Positions 42,182 through 53,400 of a stretch of DNA of 64,000 bases are shown here, one piece after another. This DNA comes from Chlorogloeopsis sp. ULAP01 (GTDB lineage: Bacteria > Cyanobacteriota > Cyanobacteriia > Cyanobacteriales > Nostocaceae): the NCBI RefSeq assembly GCF_030381805.1, contig NZ_JAUDRH010000007.1, positions 372,001 through 436,000 on the forward strand, in the 5' to 3' direction. The notes beneath the pieces were generated by a model. It had not been told where the DNA came from. It made no database searches and was given only the letters and a program-made list of their open reading frames with translations. Both the position numbers and the translations under genes were made by a program. Position 1 is the stretch's first letter. The number at the start of each line of letters is the position of its first letter.

Positions 42182-43885
42182 CTATTGCCCACACCTGATC
42201 CCAATCATTTCTGGGTGAACATTACCCTCTAAAACCAGGTCAATTAAAAATGGCCCGTTGTGTGACAATGCCTGCTTAATTGCTGGAGCAATTTCTTCAG
42301 GTTTTTCAACCCGGATGGATTCAACACCCATCGAACGAGCAATCTCGTCAAAGCGAATTGCTGGTTTGGACAAGTCAAAACTTAGAGGAAAATCATGCTC
42401 TGGAATACCCTGTTCTTTCCAATAAGCTTGGATGTTTAACTGCAATATTCGATAAGACCTGTTATTGCAGACAACAAACTTAGCATCTACATTGTGGCGA
42501 GCCGCTGTCCACAGAGCTTGAATGGTGTACATCGCCCCGCCATCACCAGTAAAGCCAATCACAGTCTTGTCGGGATTGGCAATTTTGGCACCGATCGCTC
42601 CTGGTATCCCCACACCCAAGGAGCCGCCACGGGTGAGAAAGTAGTGTCCTGGTTTAGTTGTCGGTTTGTAGCGTGTCACTGCTGGAGAGTTTGTCAAAGC
42701 TTCATCGAAGATAATGGCATCCTCCGGTAATTGCAGTGCCAGTTCTGCCATAAAACGAGATAAATGCAGAGGTACAGCATCCCAATCAGTGCGATCGCGC
42801 TCTAACTCGCTCTCGTGCTTGGCTGCTTTTGCTTGCGCAATTTCAGTTGCTCTTGCTTGGGCTGTGTGCTTCTGCTCTTGTGTCATGACGCTTTCTAGGG
42901 CAGTTGCCAGTTTGCCAAGGGTGAGTTTCGGATCACTTACTATTCCCAAATCGACTGGATGATTTTTCGCAATTTCATAGGCATTTAAATCGATATGAAT
43001 AACTTTTGCCTCTGGAGCAAAAATATTACCTAATTCAGGGAAAACCTCTGGTAAAAGGTAGCTACCACAAACTAAGTTGACATCTCCTTTAGAGGTGATA
43101 GGCAGGCTTTGATAACCAAACATATGCCCTGTCGCACCTTGGTACAAAGGATGAACATGGCTCATATTCAATTCACCAGCATCTGCTTCCCATACCTCTG
43201 CACCCAATATTTCGGCAACGCGTACTAATTCATCTTGCGCGCCAGAAAAAGCCACTCCATCACCCACAAAAAACATCGGCTTTTGAGCGGCTGCCAACAT
43301 AGTTGCTGCGGATTTGAGCAACTCTTCCTCTGGCACTACTTTGGTAGAGGGGAAAGAAGTTGGTCTCACTTCCTCAGTTATAGGAGCGTCCAAAATATCT
43401 TGGGGCAAGCAAACATATACTGGCCCTGTTGGGGGAGTAGCAGCAATTTTGATGGCTCGTCGCAAAACACGCAAAAGAGAAGATGGCTCCATTACCATCG
43501 TTGACCATTTGGTAACAGGTTCAGCAAAAGCGACTAAATCACCCGCCATCTGAGCATCCATCGCCTGATACTTAATTCCAGCATCTCCACCGATGACGAC
43601 CAGTGGCGAGTGACCCCGTTTTGCTTGATAAAGAGCACCGATCGCATTCCCTAAACCAGGGGTGCTGTGTATTTGCACTACTGCTGGCTTGCGAGTTGCT
43701 CTGGCATAGCCATCGGCTGCCATGACTGCAACTGTCTCTTGTAACGTCAGAATGTACTTAAGTTCTGGGTAATTCCAGAGGGCATCAAGAAAACCCTGCT
43801 CAACTGTACCAGGATTACCAAATATATAACGGATGCCATCTGCAAGAAATTGCTCCAGAATTGCAAAGCGCCCAGTTTTGTTCAT
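42182..43885 (-). CDS. TPP-dependent enzyme, benzoylformate-decarboxylase-like
   Basis: 567 residues with the three-domain thiamin-diphosphate architecture. The N-terminal pyrimidine-binding part has NPGTVEQGF and the catalytic-type Glu in LQETVAVMAADGYAR; the C-terminal diphosphate site is GFTGDGGAMYT ... VVCNNRSY (GDG-x-NN). The order resembles benzoylformate decarboxylase and related 2-oxoacid decarboxylases more than acetolactate synthase. I chose ATG 43885, with GAGG about 9 nt upstream; ATG 43900 is an alternative. It probably decarboxylates or ligates a 2-oxoacid; the substrate is unknown. The VOC gene starts 14 bp after its stop. Confidence 0.87.
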   Translation of the reverse strand: MNKTGRFAILEQFLADGIRYIFGNPGTVEQGFLDALWNYPELKYILTLQETVAVMAADGYARATRKPAVVQIHSTPGLGNAIGALYQAKRGHSPLVVIGGDAGIKYQAMDAQMAGDLVAFAEPVTKWSTMVMEPSSLLRVLRRAIKIAATPPTGPVYVCLPQDILDAPITEEVRPTSFPSTKVVPEEELLKSAATMLAAAQKPMFFVGDGVAFSGAQDELVRVAEILGAEVWEADAGELNMSHVHPLYQGATGHMFGYQSLPITSKGDVNLVCGSYLLPEVFPELGNIFAPEAKVIHIDLNAYEIAKNHPVDLGIVSDPKLTLGKLATALESVMTQEQKHTAQARATEIAQAKAAKHESELERDRTDWDAVPLHLSRFMAELALQLPEDAIIFDEALTNSPAVTRYKPTTKPGHYFLTRGGSLGVGIPGAIGAKIANPDKTVIGFTGDGGAMYTIQALWTAARHNVDAKFVVCNNRSYRILQLNIQAYWKEQGIPEHDFPLSFDLSKPAIRFDEIARSMGVESIRVEKPEEIAPAIKQALSHNGPFLIDLVLEGNVHPEMIGIRCGQ

Positions 43886-44025
43886 TATTGATTGCCTCAT
43901 ACGGGGCTTATACCAATTTTGGATTTTGGATTAAAACTATTGATTAATAGGCTAGTCCAGAATTTTGAAACAAGACTCTCGTGTGCCAATTTGGTATTAT
44001 GGCTGTTCTAGTATTTTTTTAGCGG

Positions 44026-44889
44026 CTACCACCCATAGCGTGTCATTCCTTTTTCCAGAACTGTGACCAAAACGCGACCGCACTCTACAGAAGAAGCTGT
44101 GGAACGGCTGGTAATAAAGGGATAGTCCACCATTACAGAAGTCTCATGACCGACTCTGCCGATGTAAGCTCCTTCAGGCCCAACTGCATCGCGAAGAATG
44201 AATTCTAGTGGGTAAAATGGAGGGCCAAAATTGATGTATCCATCACCAAATCCCTTGTTCGTACCATCAATCGCATGGGGGCCTTCAAATCCTGTACCAT
44301 CCATGTAGTCATAGTCAATTGGATGACCAGTGACGTGCTTGCCCCAAATCAGGCTCTTTTTCTCTCTGAAGTCCCTTGCAAATGCCAGGCAGGCAACACC
44401 GTAGCACTCAGCTGCGATCGGTTTGTTGAGTTTATAAAAGCCGATAATAAGTTCATGCAATCGATAATTATTCGCCAAATCAATCATTGCTCCACTGCCA
44501 CCGACAATCACCAAGGCGTCGTATTCCAATAGCTCTTCAGCGACAATCTGGTCAATTTTCTTGTAATAGGCTTCCATATCTCTAAGATAAGTTGCAGAAC
44601 TGGGATAGGCTCGCTGTGGAAACCAATGAGCTAGGCTCTTAGGATGATCTAGTCGGTTGGATTGATCGACTTTGCGTGTTTTTTCTGCCATTTGTTCTGA
44701 TGTGACCGATCGCCCTAAAGGTGGATCGGTATAGCCAGGCGCATAACTAACCGAAAGTGGAGTCGGTTTTTTTCCAGTTGGAGTCAAGAACGTTATGTCA
44801 TATCCGGCGGCATCGCATGCCTCCAACGGCCCAATCAGTTCTTCTCCCCAGTAACCCCATTCGGATATTACTAATAAAACCTTTTTCAT
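44026..44889 (-). CDS. DJ-1/PfpI superfamily protein, large form
   Basis: 287 residues; KKVLLVISEWGYWGEELIGP at the start and the nucleophile elbow AAECYGVACLAF place it in the DJ-1/PfpI superfamily, in the longer subgroup related to Hsp31-type or isonitrile-hydratase-like proteins. Glu in SEWGYWGEE may serve as the partner acid. ATG 44889 is chosen because of AGGAGA 8 nt upstream; a longer frame from 44928 lacks a site. It is first of the nine-gene run, followed after 140 bp by the TPP enzyme. Confidence 0.85.
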   Translation of the reverse strand: MKKVLLVISEWGYWGEELIGPLEACDAAGYDITFLTPTGKKPTPLSVSYAPGYTDPPLGRSVTSEQMAEKTRKVDQSNRLDHPKSLAHWFPQRAYPSSATYLRDMEAYYKKIDQIVAEELLEYDALVIVGGSGAMIDLANNYRLHELIIGFYKLNKPIAAECYGVACLAFARDFREKKSLIWGKHVTGHPIDYDYMDGTGFEGPHAIDGTNKGFGDGYINFGPPFYPLEFILRDAVGPEGAYIGRVGHETSVMVDYPFITSRSTASSVECGRVLVTVLEKGMTRYGW

Positions 44890-46282
44890 TGGCTTATCTC
44901 CTGTGATGACAATTGCTATGTTTGCCAACGCTGCACTAAAAACTAACAGTTAACAAATTCAGACTTCTAATTACAACGTCTGTCGCACTTGGTTAACTGT
45001 CTCCATTCACTGAATTCGCAATCCAAAAACTCAGCTGATAATTGAGTAAAAGACACACCTCAATTACTTCAAATCTCGTTCGTTGTGCAACAGAGAAGTT
45101 GAGTAAGCTGAGAACCAATAAAAGTAAAAATTGTAGAAAATGAGTCAGCCTTTGTAAAGAAGTTACTCCGAAAAGTTAGGCTGGCATGAGTAAACTACAA
45201 ACAATTCAAGCTACTTCAGTTCGCAACAAAATTATGACCTCACTGAAATGTTGTTTTTATTTACTATCTTCACCTGGAAATTTAAGTTAGTTGACACTGA
45301 TTGAACTCTATATTTAATCCTTTTTTTTATATTTGTATGGTCTTTTACCTGTAATGCAATCTCATTAAAAATGAAAAAAACACATCAGATTTTTTATCAT
45401 TTTTAAATTTACATTTGGAGATTGTGAGTGTAATTGCAGACAATAGCTGTAATTTAACCCATGCTTATAATAAGTTCCACAATTTTTATTTTTATTTCCA
45501 CTTTAGTCTACTAACCTCTGAAATGTTTAATTTCTAGATTTTTCTGCATTTAATAGTTTTTACCTTGAGGAATGTGAGTTGATTTCTATTTCTCAAGTGG
45601 AAAATCAGCAAATTCTGGTGAGACAGATGTAGAAATGAAAAGATTCATATATACCTCTTCAAAAAGGCACAATAAATCTCTACCTACTTTGGCAATAGTT
45701 TTTTATTAACTTTGAGTTCGCGAATAATTCACTTAGTGTCTAAAATCCCTTAATTTCTGCTACTTTTTCAGCATCTTTTACTATTTGCTTGAAAGCAAAC
45801 CCTATTTTTTCACCAGTTTGGTGGTTAAAATTGTAGGAGAAATTTTGTAGAAAAAGTAATTATCGTTAGCCTAGCCTTAACAAGAAATCTTATCACAGAG
45901 TGTTTGATCAACCTGTTGAACTCTACATAAATTTTTATAATCAAAAGCTTATCTTCTTTGTATGTATTGCTCAGAAAGGGTAGTAGCTTCTAAATAAGTT
46001 GAAACAAGCGATCGCCTACATGGGCAAAATCACACTAACAATTAAGGCAGAACGCCATATTTTTGGCGATATTATACGAAGAAAGTAAAAGCGACCGCTA
46101 AAACTCAATATACATATACACCAAAAAAGGGGATTAGAATTTGGGATTGAAATTCATTCCTACTCCCCGGTTCCTAATCCCTAGTCCCTATTTACTGACA
46201 AAGGGTAAAAGACTGTTTTTTGTCTACGGTCTACAAATTCACATTTTAAATTTAACGATGTCTGCTGAGTTATATCCTCCAA
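44890..46282. other. long intergenic region, no gene recognised
   Basis: About 1.4 kb of AT-rich DNA between two minus-strand genes. It should contain the promoter of the 44889-35725 run in its first few hundred bases. Two tiny frames (33 codons from 45187; 22 codons from 46020) lack good ribosome binding sites. Near 46130-46190 there are GGGATTAGAATTTGGGA and CCTAATCCC motifs that can pair. No RNA was identified, although the length and lack of ORFs would allow one. Confidence 0.5.
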
Positions 46283-46816
46283 TTAGGAAACGGCTGGTGG
46301 ATTAATAAAACGATTGGCAAATCTCAGAACATCGCCTAAATCTGTGTCACCATCGCGATCGCTATCTAGAAAAGTATTCAAAATCGGATTTGAGCCTTGA
46401 ATGCCAGGTTTAGTAGCACCCATGTTCAAAAAACCTAATACTGCCGAAATTAGACTTGGCAGAGCAGCTTGAATCATATTGGGACTTAATCCTGTTTTTT
46501 GAGAAACTGCTTGAACTATTTGCTGCTGTAACTGAGGCGAGAGCAGAGATTGTTGCCCAGATGCGCTTGTATTAGCACTGACAGCTTGGTTAATGAGATT
46601 TTGTAATTGAGTGCTACCCAAAGCGGATTGCTGTTTTTGTAGTGTAGGGCGAAGTATATTGCCCAAAACTGTCATCGCACTTTGGATTTGAGATGGCTGG
46701 ATACCTCGATTTGTTGCCAATTGCTGAATTGAGTTTATGATTGACTCTAGTTGACTAACGCTTCCCTGTTGATTGGGATTGTTAATTGCACTGAGAACAT
46801 CAAAGAAAAGTCCCAT
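46283..46816 (-). CDS. DUF937 family protein with calcium-binding-like C-terminus
   Basis: 177 residues. Residues about 1-130 (FDVLSAINNPNQQGSVSQLESIINSIQQLA, ILRPTLQKQQSALG, QIVQAVSQKTGLSPNMIQAALPSLISAVLGFL, given here in pieces) show the YidB/DUF937-like repeat of helices. The end, LDSDRDGDTDLGDVLRFAN, is an EF-hand or dockerin-like DxDxDGxxD loop. ATG 46816 is preceded by GAGGAGA; the ORF opens at 46831. It is 107 bp downstream of the PstS-DUF4912 gene on the same strand. Confidence 0.85.
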   Translation of the reverse strand: MGLFFDVLSAINNPNQQGSVSQLESIINSIQQLATNRGIQPSQIQSAMTVLGNILRPTLQKQQSALGSTQLQNLINQAVSANTSASGQQSLLSPQLQQQIVQAVSQKTGLSPNMIQAALPSLISAVLGFLNMGATKPGIQGSNPILNTFLDSDRDGDTDLGDVLRFANRFINPPAVS

Positions 46817-46922
46817 ATTTAATCTCCTCACTTTAAGATTGATAATCAGTTAGCAGTTATCAGTGAGCAGTTATTCTTCACTGTTCACTGTTTACTGTTC
46901 CCTGTCACCTGTCTCCTATCAC

Positions 46923-49367
46923 CTATTGTTCTGATGGCACATGAACGTGGAAGGAGCGAATAATCCTTAACCAGCGATTGTCATCAGTGTAGTAACCTAC
47001 TTCTGCAATGTAGTCGCGATCGCCAACAGGAATAGAAATATGCTTGTCTTGATCGCGCTCATCGCATTCATACTCTTGAGTGCTGTGGGGTTGCTGATTG
47101 TCAATATCAAGATTTGTCACATCGTGAACTCGCAACATCAACCTGCGTCCACCCTGCTGTCGCGCAGCTTCTTTATACTCATCCGAGATTTCCCAATAGG
47201 CATAGGCATCTCTAGAGTTACGAGGAACTAAGATAATTCGGCAGTCGCTCTTCATTGCTGATTGAGCATCATCTGTGCGTAGATTAACTGATGCTTGTTG
47301 CCAAACATCGTCACCACGATTAGATTGTTCTCTATCCACAAATGATCGAGCGGCTCCTGTGATGCCTGCGACTGCGGCAGTACCTCCTGCAATTGTTCCA
47401 CCGACTTGATTCGCTATATCTCCAGCTATGTTAGTCGTTGCTTTGGATATATTCTCAACCCGTTCAGAGATAGCTCCATCGTTGGAAAATCTGGCTGTAC
47501 TGTCTTGTGAGAAATTATATGGAACTTTTACAGGAGCTGAACGAGCAAGTTTTAGCCAACGTGCATCGGCGGTGACATAGCCTAATTCTGCAACATAGTC
47601 GCGATCGCTCTCAGCAATAGGGATATGCAAGTCTGATGCTTGTTCATCACATTCTATTTCCCGAACTCTATGAGCAGGCTGTTGTTCTAGATCTATGCCT
47701 GTAGTGTCATAGACACGAAGCGCCAGTTGTTGTCCACCTTGTTGCCGCAGTTCCGCCTTGCGAGCTTCTGGAACTTCCCAGTAGGCATAAGCATCTGTGG
47801 AGTTGCGAGGCACCATGATCAAACGACTTTCATCTGTTGTTACCGGGCGATCGCTCACTAAAGAATTAGCTGCTGCCACAGTAGGGATGCCAACAACAGG
47901 TTTACAGGCAGGAACTCGCACTGGAGCCGAACGAGCAATTTTCAGCCAGCGATTGCTGTGGGTGACATAACCCAATTCAGCAACATAATCACGGTTGTCT
48001 GTTGCAATCGGTATGTGCAAATCTTGCGCCTGTAGCTCGCAATCAAACTCCTTTGTGCTATGTGGTGTTTGCCGATCCATATCAATATCAGTGACATCGT
48101 ATAGACGCAGTTTCAATTGATGTTTACCTTGCTGTTGCAAATCTGCTTTCACCTGATTGGGAATTTCCCAGTAAGCATACGCATTTGTGCAATTTCGGGG
48201 CGTCAAAATTATCCGGCTCTCAGGAAGACTGACTGGAGCAGCAGGAACAGGTGCTGCCACTGGTGTATGGGTGGCAGCAGCAGTGGTGCGCCGACTTAGC
48301 CACCACAACAATCCACCTAAACCCAATAATGGAATTAGCAATAACCACCACCAGGGAAACTCACCTTGAGATTCTGTTGTCGCTGTGGTGACGGGGGTAT
48401 TTGCAGGTGAAACAGTTGCTTCAGGAGTAGGTGAAGGAGTTACCTCAGTTGTAGGTGAAGCAGTTGTTTCGGGAGCGGCGATTAAATTTCCAGTTCTAGC
48501 TTGTTCAATGATTTGCTGATTTTCAGGGGCAGTTGCATAGCCTAAAAATGCAGTAGCGGCAGGACTAGGATCGACTTTTTGGTAAGCATATCCCAAAGGT
48601 TGAGAGAATGGATAGCGGGGATCGGTGGGAGGAACATTGTGTAGCGGCACAACTTGGACATTGGGGTTGTTTATAGCCTGATCGACGATCGCATATCCAA
48701 TGCCATCTACTCCTAATTGTTTGATAACCGCTTCGGTAGTATCTTGTGTAAGTTTGACGGCATTTGCACCCGTTTGAAATGGAGCTTTCTGAAAAACGGG
48801 ATAATTTTGAAGTGCTTGCCGTAAGTCACTATTTTCTGGGCGATCAATCAAGCGGATTGCTTGGGGAGATCCCCCAACTTGCGACCAATTGGTAATTTCA
48901 CCCCGAAAGATTCTGGCGAACTGTTCAGAAGTTAGGCTACTATTAAACGGATTGTCTTTTCCAATAATTACAGCAATTTTATTACGGGTAATAGGAACAG
49001 TTGCAAGTCCTCGCGCTTGTTCTGTTTGGGTTAGCGAACGACCAATCGCAGCCAAATCAATCTTTCCATCTCTTAACGCTTGTACAGAAGCATCTGTTCC
49101 ATCGTAACCAATATTGACCTCTGTACCTGGAAACTTAGCTTGAAATTGTTGTGCAAGTGCCTGATTAATCTTTTCCATACTGGGTGTGCCATTGATCTGC
49201 ACTTGTGTACCATTAGGAACAGATTGTGGAACAGGAAAAGAAGTACTAATACCCGATGATTGGGCAAGTACAGGACGAATAATAGAAGAGACTGCTGAGG
49301 AAGAAGAAACAGTACTCAAAGCTAATATGGTTGATACTGATGCCAGCGATATTTGTTGACGAAGCAT
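46923..49367 (-). CDS. PstS-like substrate-binding protein fused to three DUF4912 domains
   Basis: 814 residues. Signal/anchor 1-36, PstS-type phosphate-binding domain about 45-295 (AAIGRSLTQTEQ, IFRGEITNWSQVGGSPQAIRLIDR), a Thr/Pro linker (300-335), a transmembrane helix 338-358 (PWWWLLLIPLLGLGGLLWW), then three copies of DUF4912 at about 384-486, 513-617 and 708-812. Each copy has SRIILTPRN..DAYAYWEI, a YD(V/T)T stretch, and RDYVAELGY..(S/D)(N/A)RWLKI.RS. Between copies 2 and 3 lies a Gly/Ala segment (GGTIAGGTAAVAGITGAA). The topology puts the binding domain outside and the DUF4912 repeats in the cytoplasm, suggesting a phosphate-sensing or signalling role (inference). Confidence 0.85.
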   Translation of the reverse strand: MLRQQISLASVSTILALSTVSSSSAVSSIIRPVLAQSSGISTSFPVPQSVPNGTQVQINGTPSMEKINQALAQQFQAKFPGTEVNIGYDGTDASVQALRDGKIDLAAIGRSLTQTEQARGLATVPITRNKIAVIIGKDNPFNSSLTSEQFARIFRGEITNWSQVGGSPQAIRLIDRPENSDLRQALQNYPVFQKAPFQTGANAVKLTQDTTEAVIKQLGVDGIGYAIVDQAINNPNVQVVPLHNVPPTDPRYPFSQPLGYAYQKVDPSPAATAFLGYATAPENQQIIEQARTGNLIAAPETTASPTTEVTPSPTPEATVSPANTPVTTATTESQGEFPWWWLLLIPLLGLGGLLWWLSRRTTAAATHTPVAAPVPAAPVSLPESRIILTPRNCTNAYAYWEIPNQVKADLQQQGKHQLKLRLYDVTDIDMDRQTPHSTKEFDCELQAQDLHIPIATDNRDYVAELGYVTHSNRWLKIARSAPVRVPACKPVVGIPTVAAANSLVSDRPVTTDESRLIMVPRNSTDAYAYWEVPEARKAELRQQGGQQLALRVYDTTGIDLEQQPAHRVREIECDEQASDLHIPIAESDRDYVAELGYVTADARWLKLARSAPVKVPYNFSQDSTARFSNDGAISERVENISKATTNIAGDIANQVGGTIAGGTAAVAGITGAARSFVDREQSNRGDDVWQQASVNLRTDDAQSAMKSDCRIILVPRNSRDAYAYWEISDEYKEAARQQGGRRLMLRVHDVTNLDIDNQQPHSTQEYECDERDQDKHISIPVGDRDYIAEVGYYTDDNRWLRIIRSFHVHVPSEQ

Positions 49368-50494
49368 CTTGTAAAACCTGATTTCAAATGTTTCAATCTA
49401 ACTTAAAAACTGTCAAAAAATAACCTTAAAGTTTTCCCTAAATCTTGAGTTTCGTAATTCCTATTTCTCTTTATATGACTAATCTTGTAAAGTTGAAACT
49501 TTCATCGTTACTGATATGATGAAATTCTGAAATAGGCTTAACTAAGGCTATTTGATAAAGTTACAACACGTGGCTGGGCTCTAATTAGCAGTTTGGATAT
49601 CAGGGAAACTCAGATTACATTAATGATGGCAATTTTACAGGTTAGATTTTTGTGAAATACATCAATTAAAATAGAAAGTAGCGTAAAAAAGTAAGAATAC
49701 TATAAGGAGAAAATAATATTTCCACTTTAAAGATTAGATATGATTTACAGTAGAAACATTAAATAGTAGTTTAATAGCTTGACTGATTTGAAGAGAGTAT
49801 TTATAAAGTAAATCTTAAATTGTAGGGTGCGTTACGGCTAGTTCTGATTCTCTTAGACTTTAAGCCCTGACTACAAGTGCATATCCTCTCAATTATTGCG
49901 ATCGCCTAGTGATGTTACGTCTAACCTAAATAGTTGCGAAGAGTCTTCCTAAAATGTAGATGTGACTTCTTTAGCTTCCCCAGGTTACAAAGAGCCTGTT
50001 GAACCACTGCACTGGCTCTCCTGCAACCTAAGTAGTCGTGCAAAATAAATTATCTAGAAGGGAACTCTTAACAGGGTTGAGGGAACAGGAAAGAATATAG
50101 CGAAATCATGTTGAAAAATGGCTAAATATTTAACCGTGGATACTGAATACCAGAGTTTCAGGAGTGTCTTGTTAAAAACCTATATCAATCAATGGTATGC
50201 GGGCTAACCAACTATCTTTACCAGAGGTATAGTAAATCTCTCAGTTGCGAGCTAATCGATGGGCAACATGAGCAGGAAAAGCTTCTTCGGGTGAGGCGAC
50301 GCGATCGGTATTGAGATTGTCACACACTAACTGAGTGAGATAAATTCATTAAGCCTGCCTAAAAGCGAGGAATCAAACGATCTAAAAAATTTACTACAGT
50401 TTAGTTTTTACTAAAGTCGTCCGAAAGTCTAGAAATTTTGGAAAATAATAAATTAAGTCAAAGCTCGCAAGACTACCCAATTTGCTTGGAAAAT
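49368..50494. other. long intergenic region upstream of metH
   Basis: About 1.1 kb, AT-rich, between divergent genes, so it should hold the promoters of both the PstS-DUF4912 gene and metH. I looked for a cobalamin or SAM riboswitch before metH and found no convincing core. An in-frame TTG at 50438 could extend MetH by 19 residues but has no ribosome binding site. Confidence 0.45.
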
Positions 50495-53400
50495 ATGACT
50501 CATCCCTTTTTAGAACGCCTGCATAGTCCCGATCGCCCAGTTCTTGTCTTCGATGGCGCGATGGGAACCAACCTGCAAAGGCAAAATCTTACTGCTGACG
50601 ATTTCGGTGGCGCTGAATATGAAGGTTGCAACGAGTACTTAGTTCATACTAAACCCGAAGCTGTAGCAAAGGTTCACAGTGATTTTCTCGCTGCGGGTGC
50701 CGATGTCATTGAAACTGATACTTTTGGCGGTACATCGATAGTTCTAGCAGAATACGACTTAGCAGATCAAGCCTACTACCTCAGTAAAACAGCCGCAGAA
50801 CTAGCAAAACGCGTTGCAGCGCAATACTCCACTCCTGAGAAACCTCGGTTTGTTGCTGGTTCGATGGGGCCAACAACCAAACTGCCAACCTTGGGACACA
50901 TAGATTTTGATACAATCAAAGATGCGTTTGCCGAGCAAGCAGAGGCACTTTGGGATGGCGGTGTTGATTTATTCATTGTCGAGACTTGCCAGGATGTACT
51001 GCAAATTAAAGCAGCACTAAATGGCATTGAAGAAGTCTTTGCTAAAAAAGGTCAGCGTCGTCCCTTGATGGTTTCTGTAACAATGGAAACAATGGGAACG
51101 ATGTTAGTTGGTACGGAAATTAGCGCCGTACTAACAATTTTAGAACCTTATCCAATAGACATTCTCGGTCTAAACTGTGCCACTGGCCCAGACTTAATGA
51201 AACCACACATTAAGTATCTTTCTCAACATTCTCCCTTCGTGGTTTCCTGTATTCCGAATGCGGGTTTGCCTGAAAATGTCGGCGGACAAGCACACTACCG
51301 CCTGACACCAATGGAATTGCGAATGGCGTTAATGCACTTTGTTGAAGATTTGGGTGTCCAAGTGATAGGGGGTTGCTGTGGGACACGTCCAGAACATATT
51401 CAACAATTAGCAGAAATTGCTAGAGAGCTAAAGCCAAAAATCAGACAGCCGCAAATAGAAGCAGCCGCAGCGTCAATTTACAGCATTCAGCCTTACGAGC
51501 AAGATAACTCCTTTTTAATTATTGGCGAACGATTAAACGCCAGTGGTTCTAAAAAATGCCGGGAGTTGCTCAACGCCGAAGACTGGGATGGACTGGTTTC
51601 GATGGCGCGATCGCAAGTCAAAGAAGGCGCGCACATTCTCGATGTCAACGTGGATTATGTGGGGCGTGACGGCGTGCGGGATATGCACGAAGTAGTCTCG
51701 CGTCTAGTTAATAATGTCACACTACCTTTGATGCTCGACTCTACAGAATGGGAAAAGATGGAGGCGGGTTTAAAAGTCGCTGGAGGTAAGTGTATTCTGA
51801 ACTCCACCAACTACGAAGATGGAGAACCACGTTTCCTCAAAGTGTTGGAGTTAGCGAAGAAGTACGGTGCGGGTGTAGTCGTTGGCACCATTGACGAAGA
51901 CGGAATGGCACGGACAGCCGAAAAGAAATTTCAAATTGCCCAACGCGCCTATCGCCAGGCTCTAGAATCTGGCATTTCAGCCCGTGAAATCTTTTTCGAT
52001 CCATTGGCACTACCTATTTCTACGGGTATTGAAGAAGACCGCGCTAATGGCAAAGCTACGATTGAAGCAATCCGCCGCATTCACCAAGAATTGCCCGGAT
52101 GCCATATTATTCTTGGTGTTTCCAACGTTTCCTTCGGCTTGAACCCAGCAGCGCGAATCGTATTGAATTCGATGTTTTTGCATGAAGCGATCGCGGCGGG
52201 AATGGATGCAGCTATTGTCAGTGCCAGCAAAATTTTACCGCTATCGAAAATAGAACCCCAACACCAAGAAGTTTGTCGTCAGCTAATTTACGATGAACGG
52301 AAATTTGAGGGTGATGTCTGCGTTTACGATCCCTTAGGGGAACTGACAACAATGTTTGAAGGGGTGACAACCAAGCGCGACAAAGGCGTTGATGAAAATC
52401 TCCCCATTGAAGAAATGCTCAAACGTCACATCATCGACGGCGAGCGCATTGGTTTAGAAAAACACCTGGAAAAAGCCCTAGAAAAATACAAACCGCTAGA
52501 CATTATCAACACCTTTCTGCTGGATGGAATGAAAGTAGTGGGTGAATTGTTCGGTTCAGGGCAAATGCAGCTACCATTTGTGTTACAGTCAGCAGAAACT
52601 ATGAAAGCGGCGGTTGCTTACTTGGAACCGTTCATGGAAAAATCTGAAGCTGGTAATAACGCTAAGGGTACAGTAATAATTGCCACAGTCAAAGGTGATG
52701 TTCACGATATTGGCAAAAACCTTGTGGATATTATCTTGTCCAACAACGGCTATAAGGTAATAAATCTGGGGATTAAGCAGCCAGTGGAAAACATCATTGA
52801 TGCATACGAAAAGCATAAAGCTGATTGTATCGCGATGAGTGGCTTGCTCGTGAAGTCCACCGCCTTCATGAAAGAGAATTTGGAGGTGTTTAACGAAAAG
52901 GGAATCACCGTTCCCGTAATTTTGGGCGGTGCGGCGCTAACTCCCAAATTTGTCCACGAGGATTGTCAAAATACCTACAAAGGTAAGGTAGTATACGGCA
53001 AAGATGCTTTCTCAGATTTACACTTCATGGATAAATTAATGCCAGCGAAGTATTCTGGTAAGTGGGATGATTTCAAGGGCTTTTTGGATGAATTTGCCGA
53101 GGATGGAATTTCCGAAAATGGACATAAAAAGCCTGTGGCAGAAGCAGAAACTGTTGAGGAAAAAGCACCTACCGAAACCAAGGAAGCAGATACTCGCCGT
53201 TCGGAAGCAGTAGCGGTAGATATAGAACGTCCCACACCGCCTTTCTGGGGAACAAAACTGTTACAGCCTAGTGATATTTCTTTAGAGGAAGTATTTTGGT
53301 ATTTGGATTTGCAAGCTCTGGTTGCGGGGCAGTGGCAATTCCGCAAGCCGAAGGAGCAATCTAAGGAAGAGTATCAGGCTTTCTTGAATGAGAAAGTTTA

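Noticed and set aside
45187..45288. 33-codon ORF (MSKLQTIQATSVRNKI...) in the long gap
   Set aside because: No good ribosome binding site and no recognisable motif; such frames are expected by chance in 1.4 kb.
46020..46088. 22-codon ORF starting MGKITLTIKAERHIFGD
   Set aside because: Too short, no Shine-Dalgarno, overlaps a GCGATCGC-rich stretch.
50000..50494. Cobalamin or SAM riboswitch upstream of metH
   Set aside because: No convincing conserved core was found by eye; a covariance-model search would be needed to settle it.
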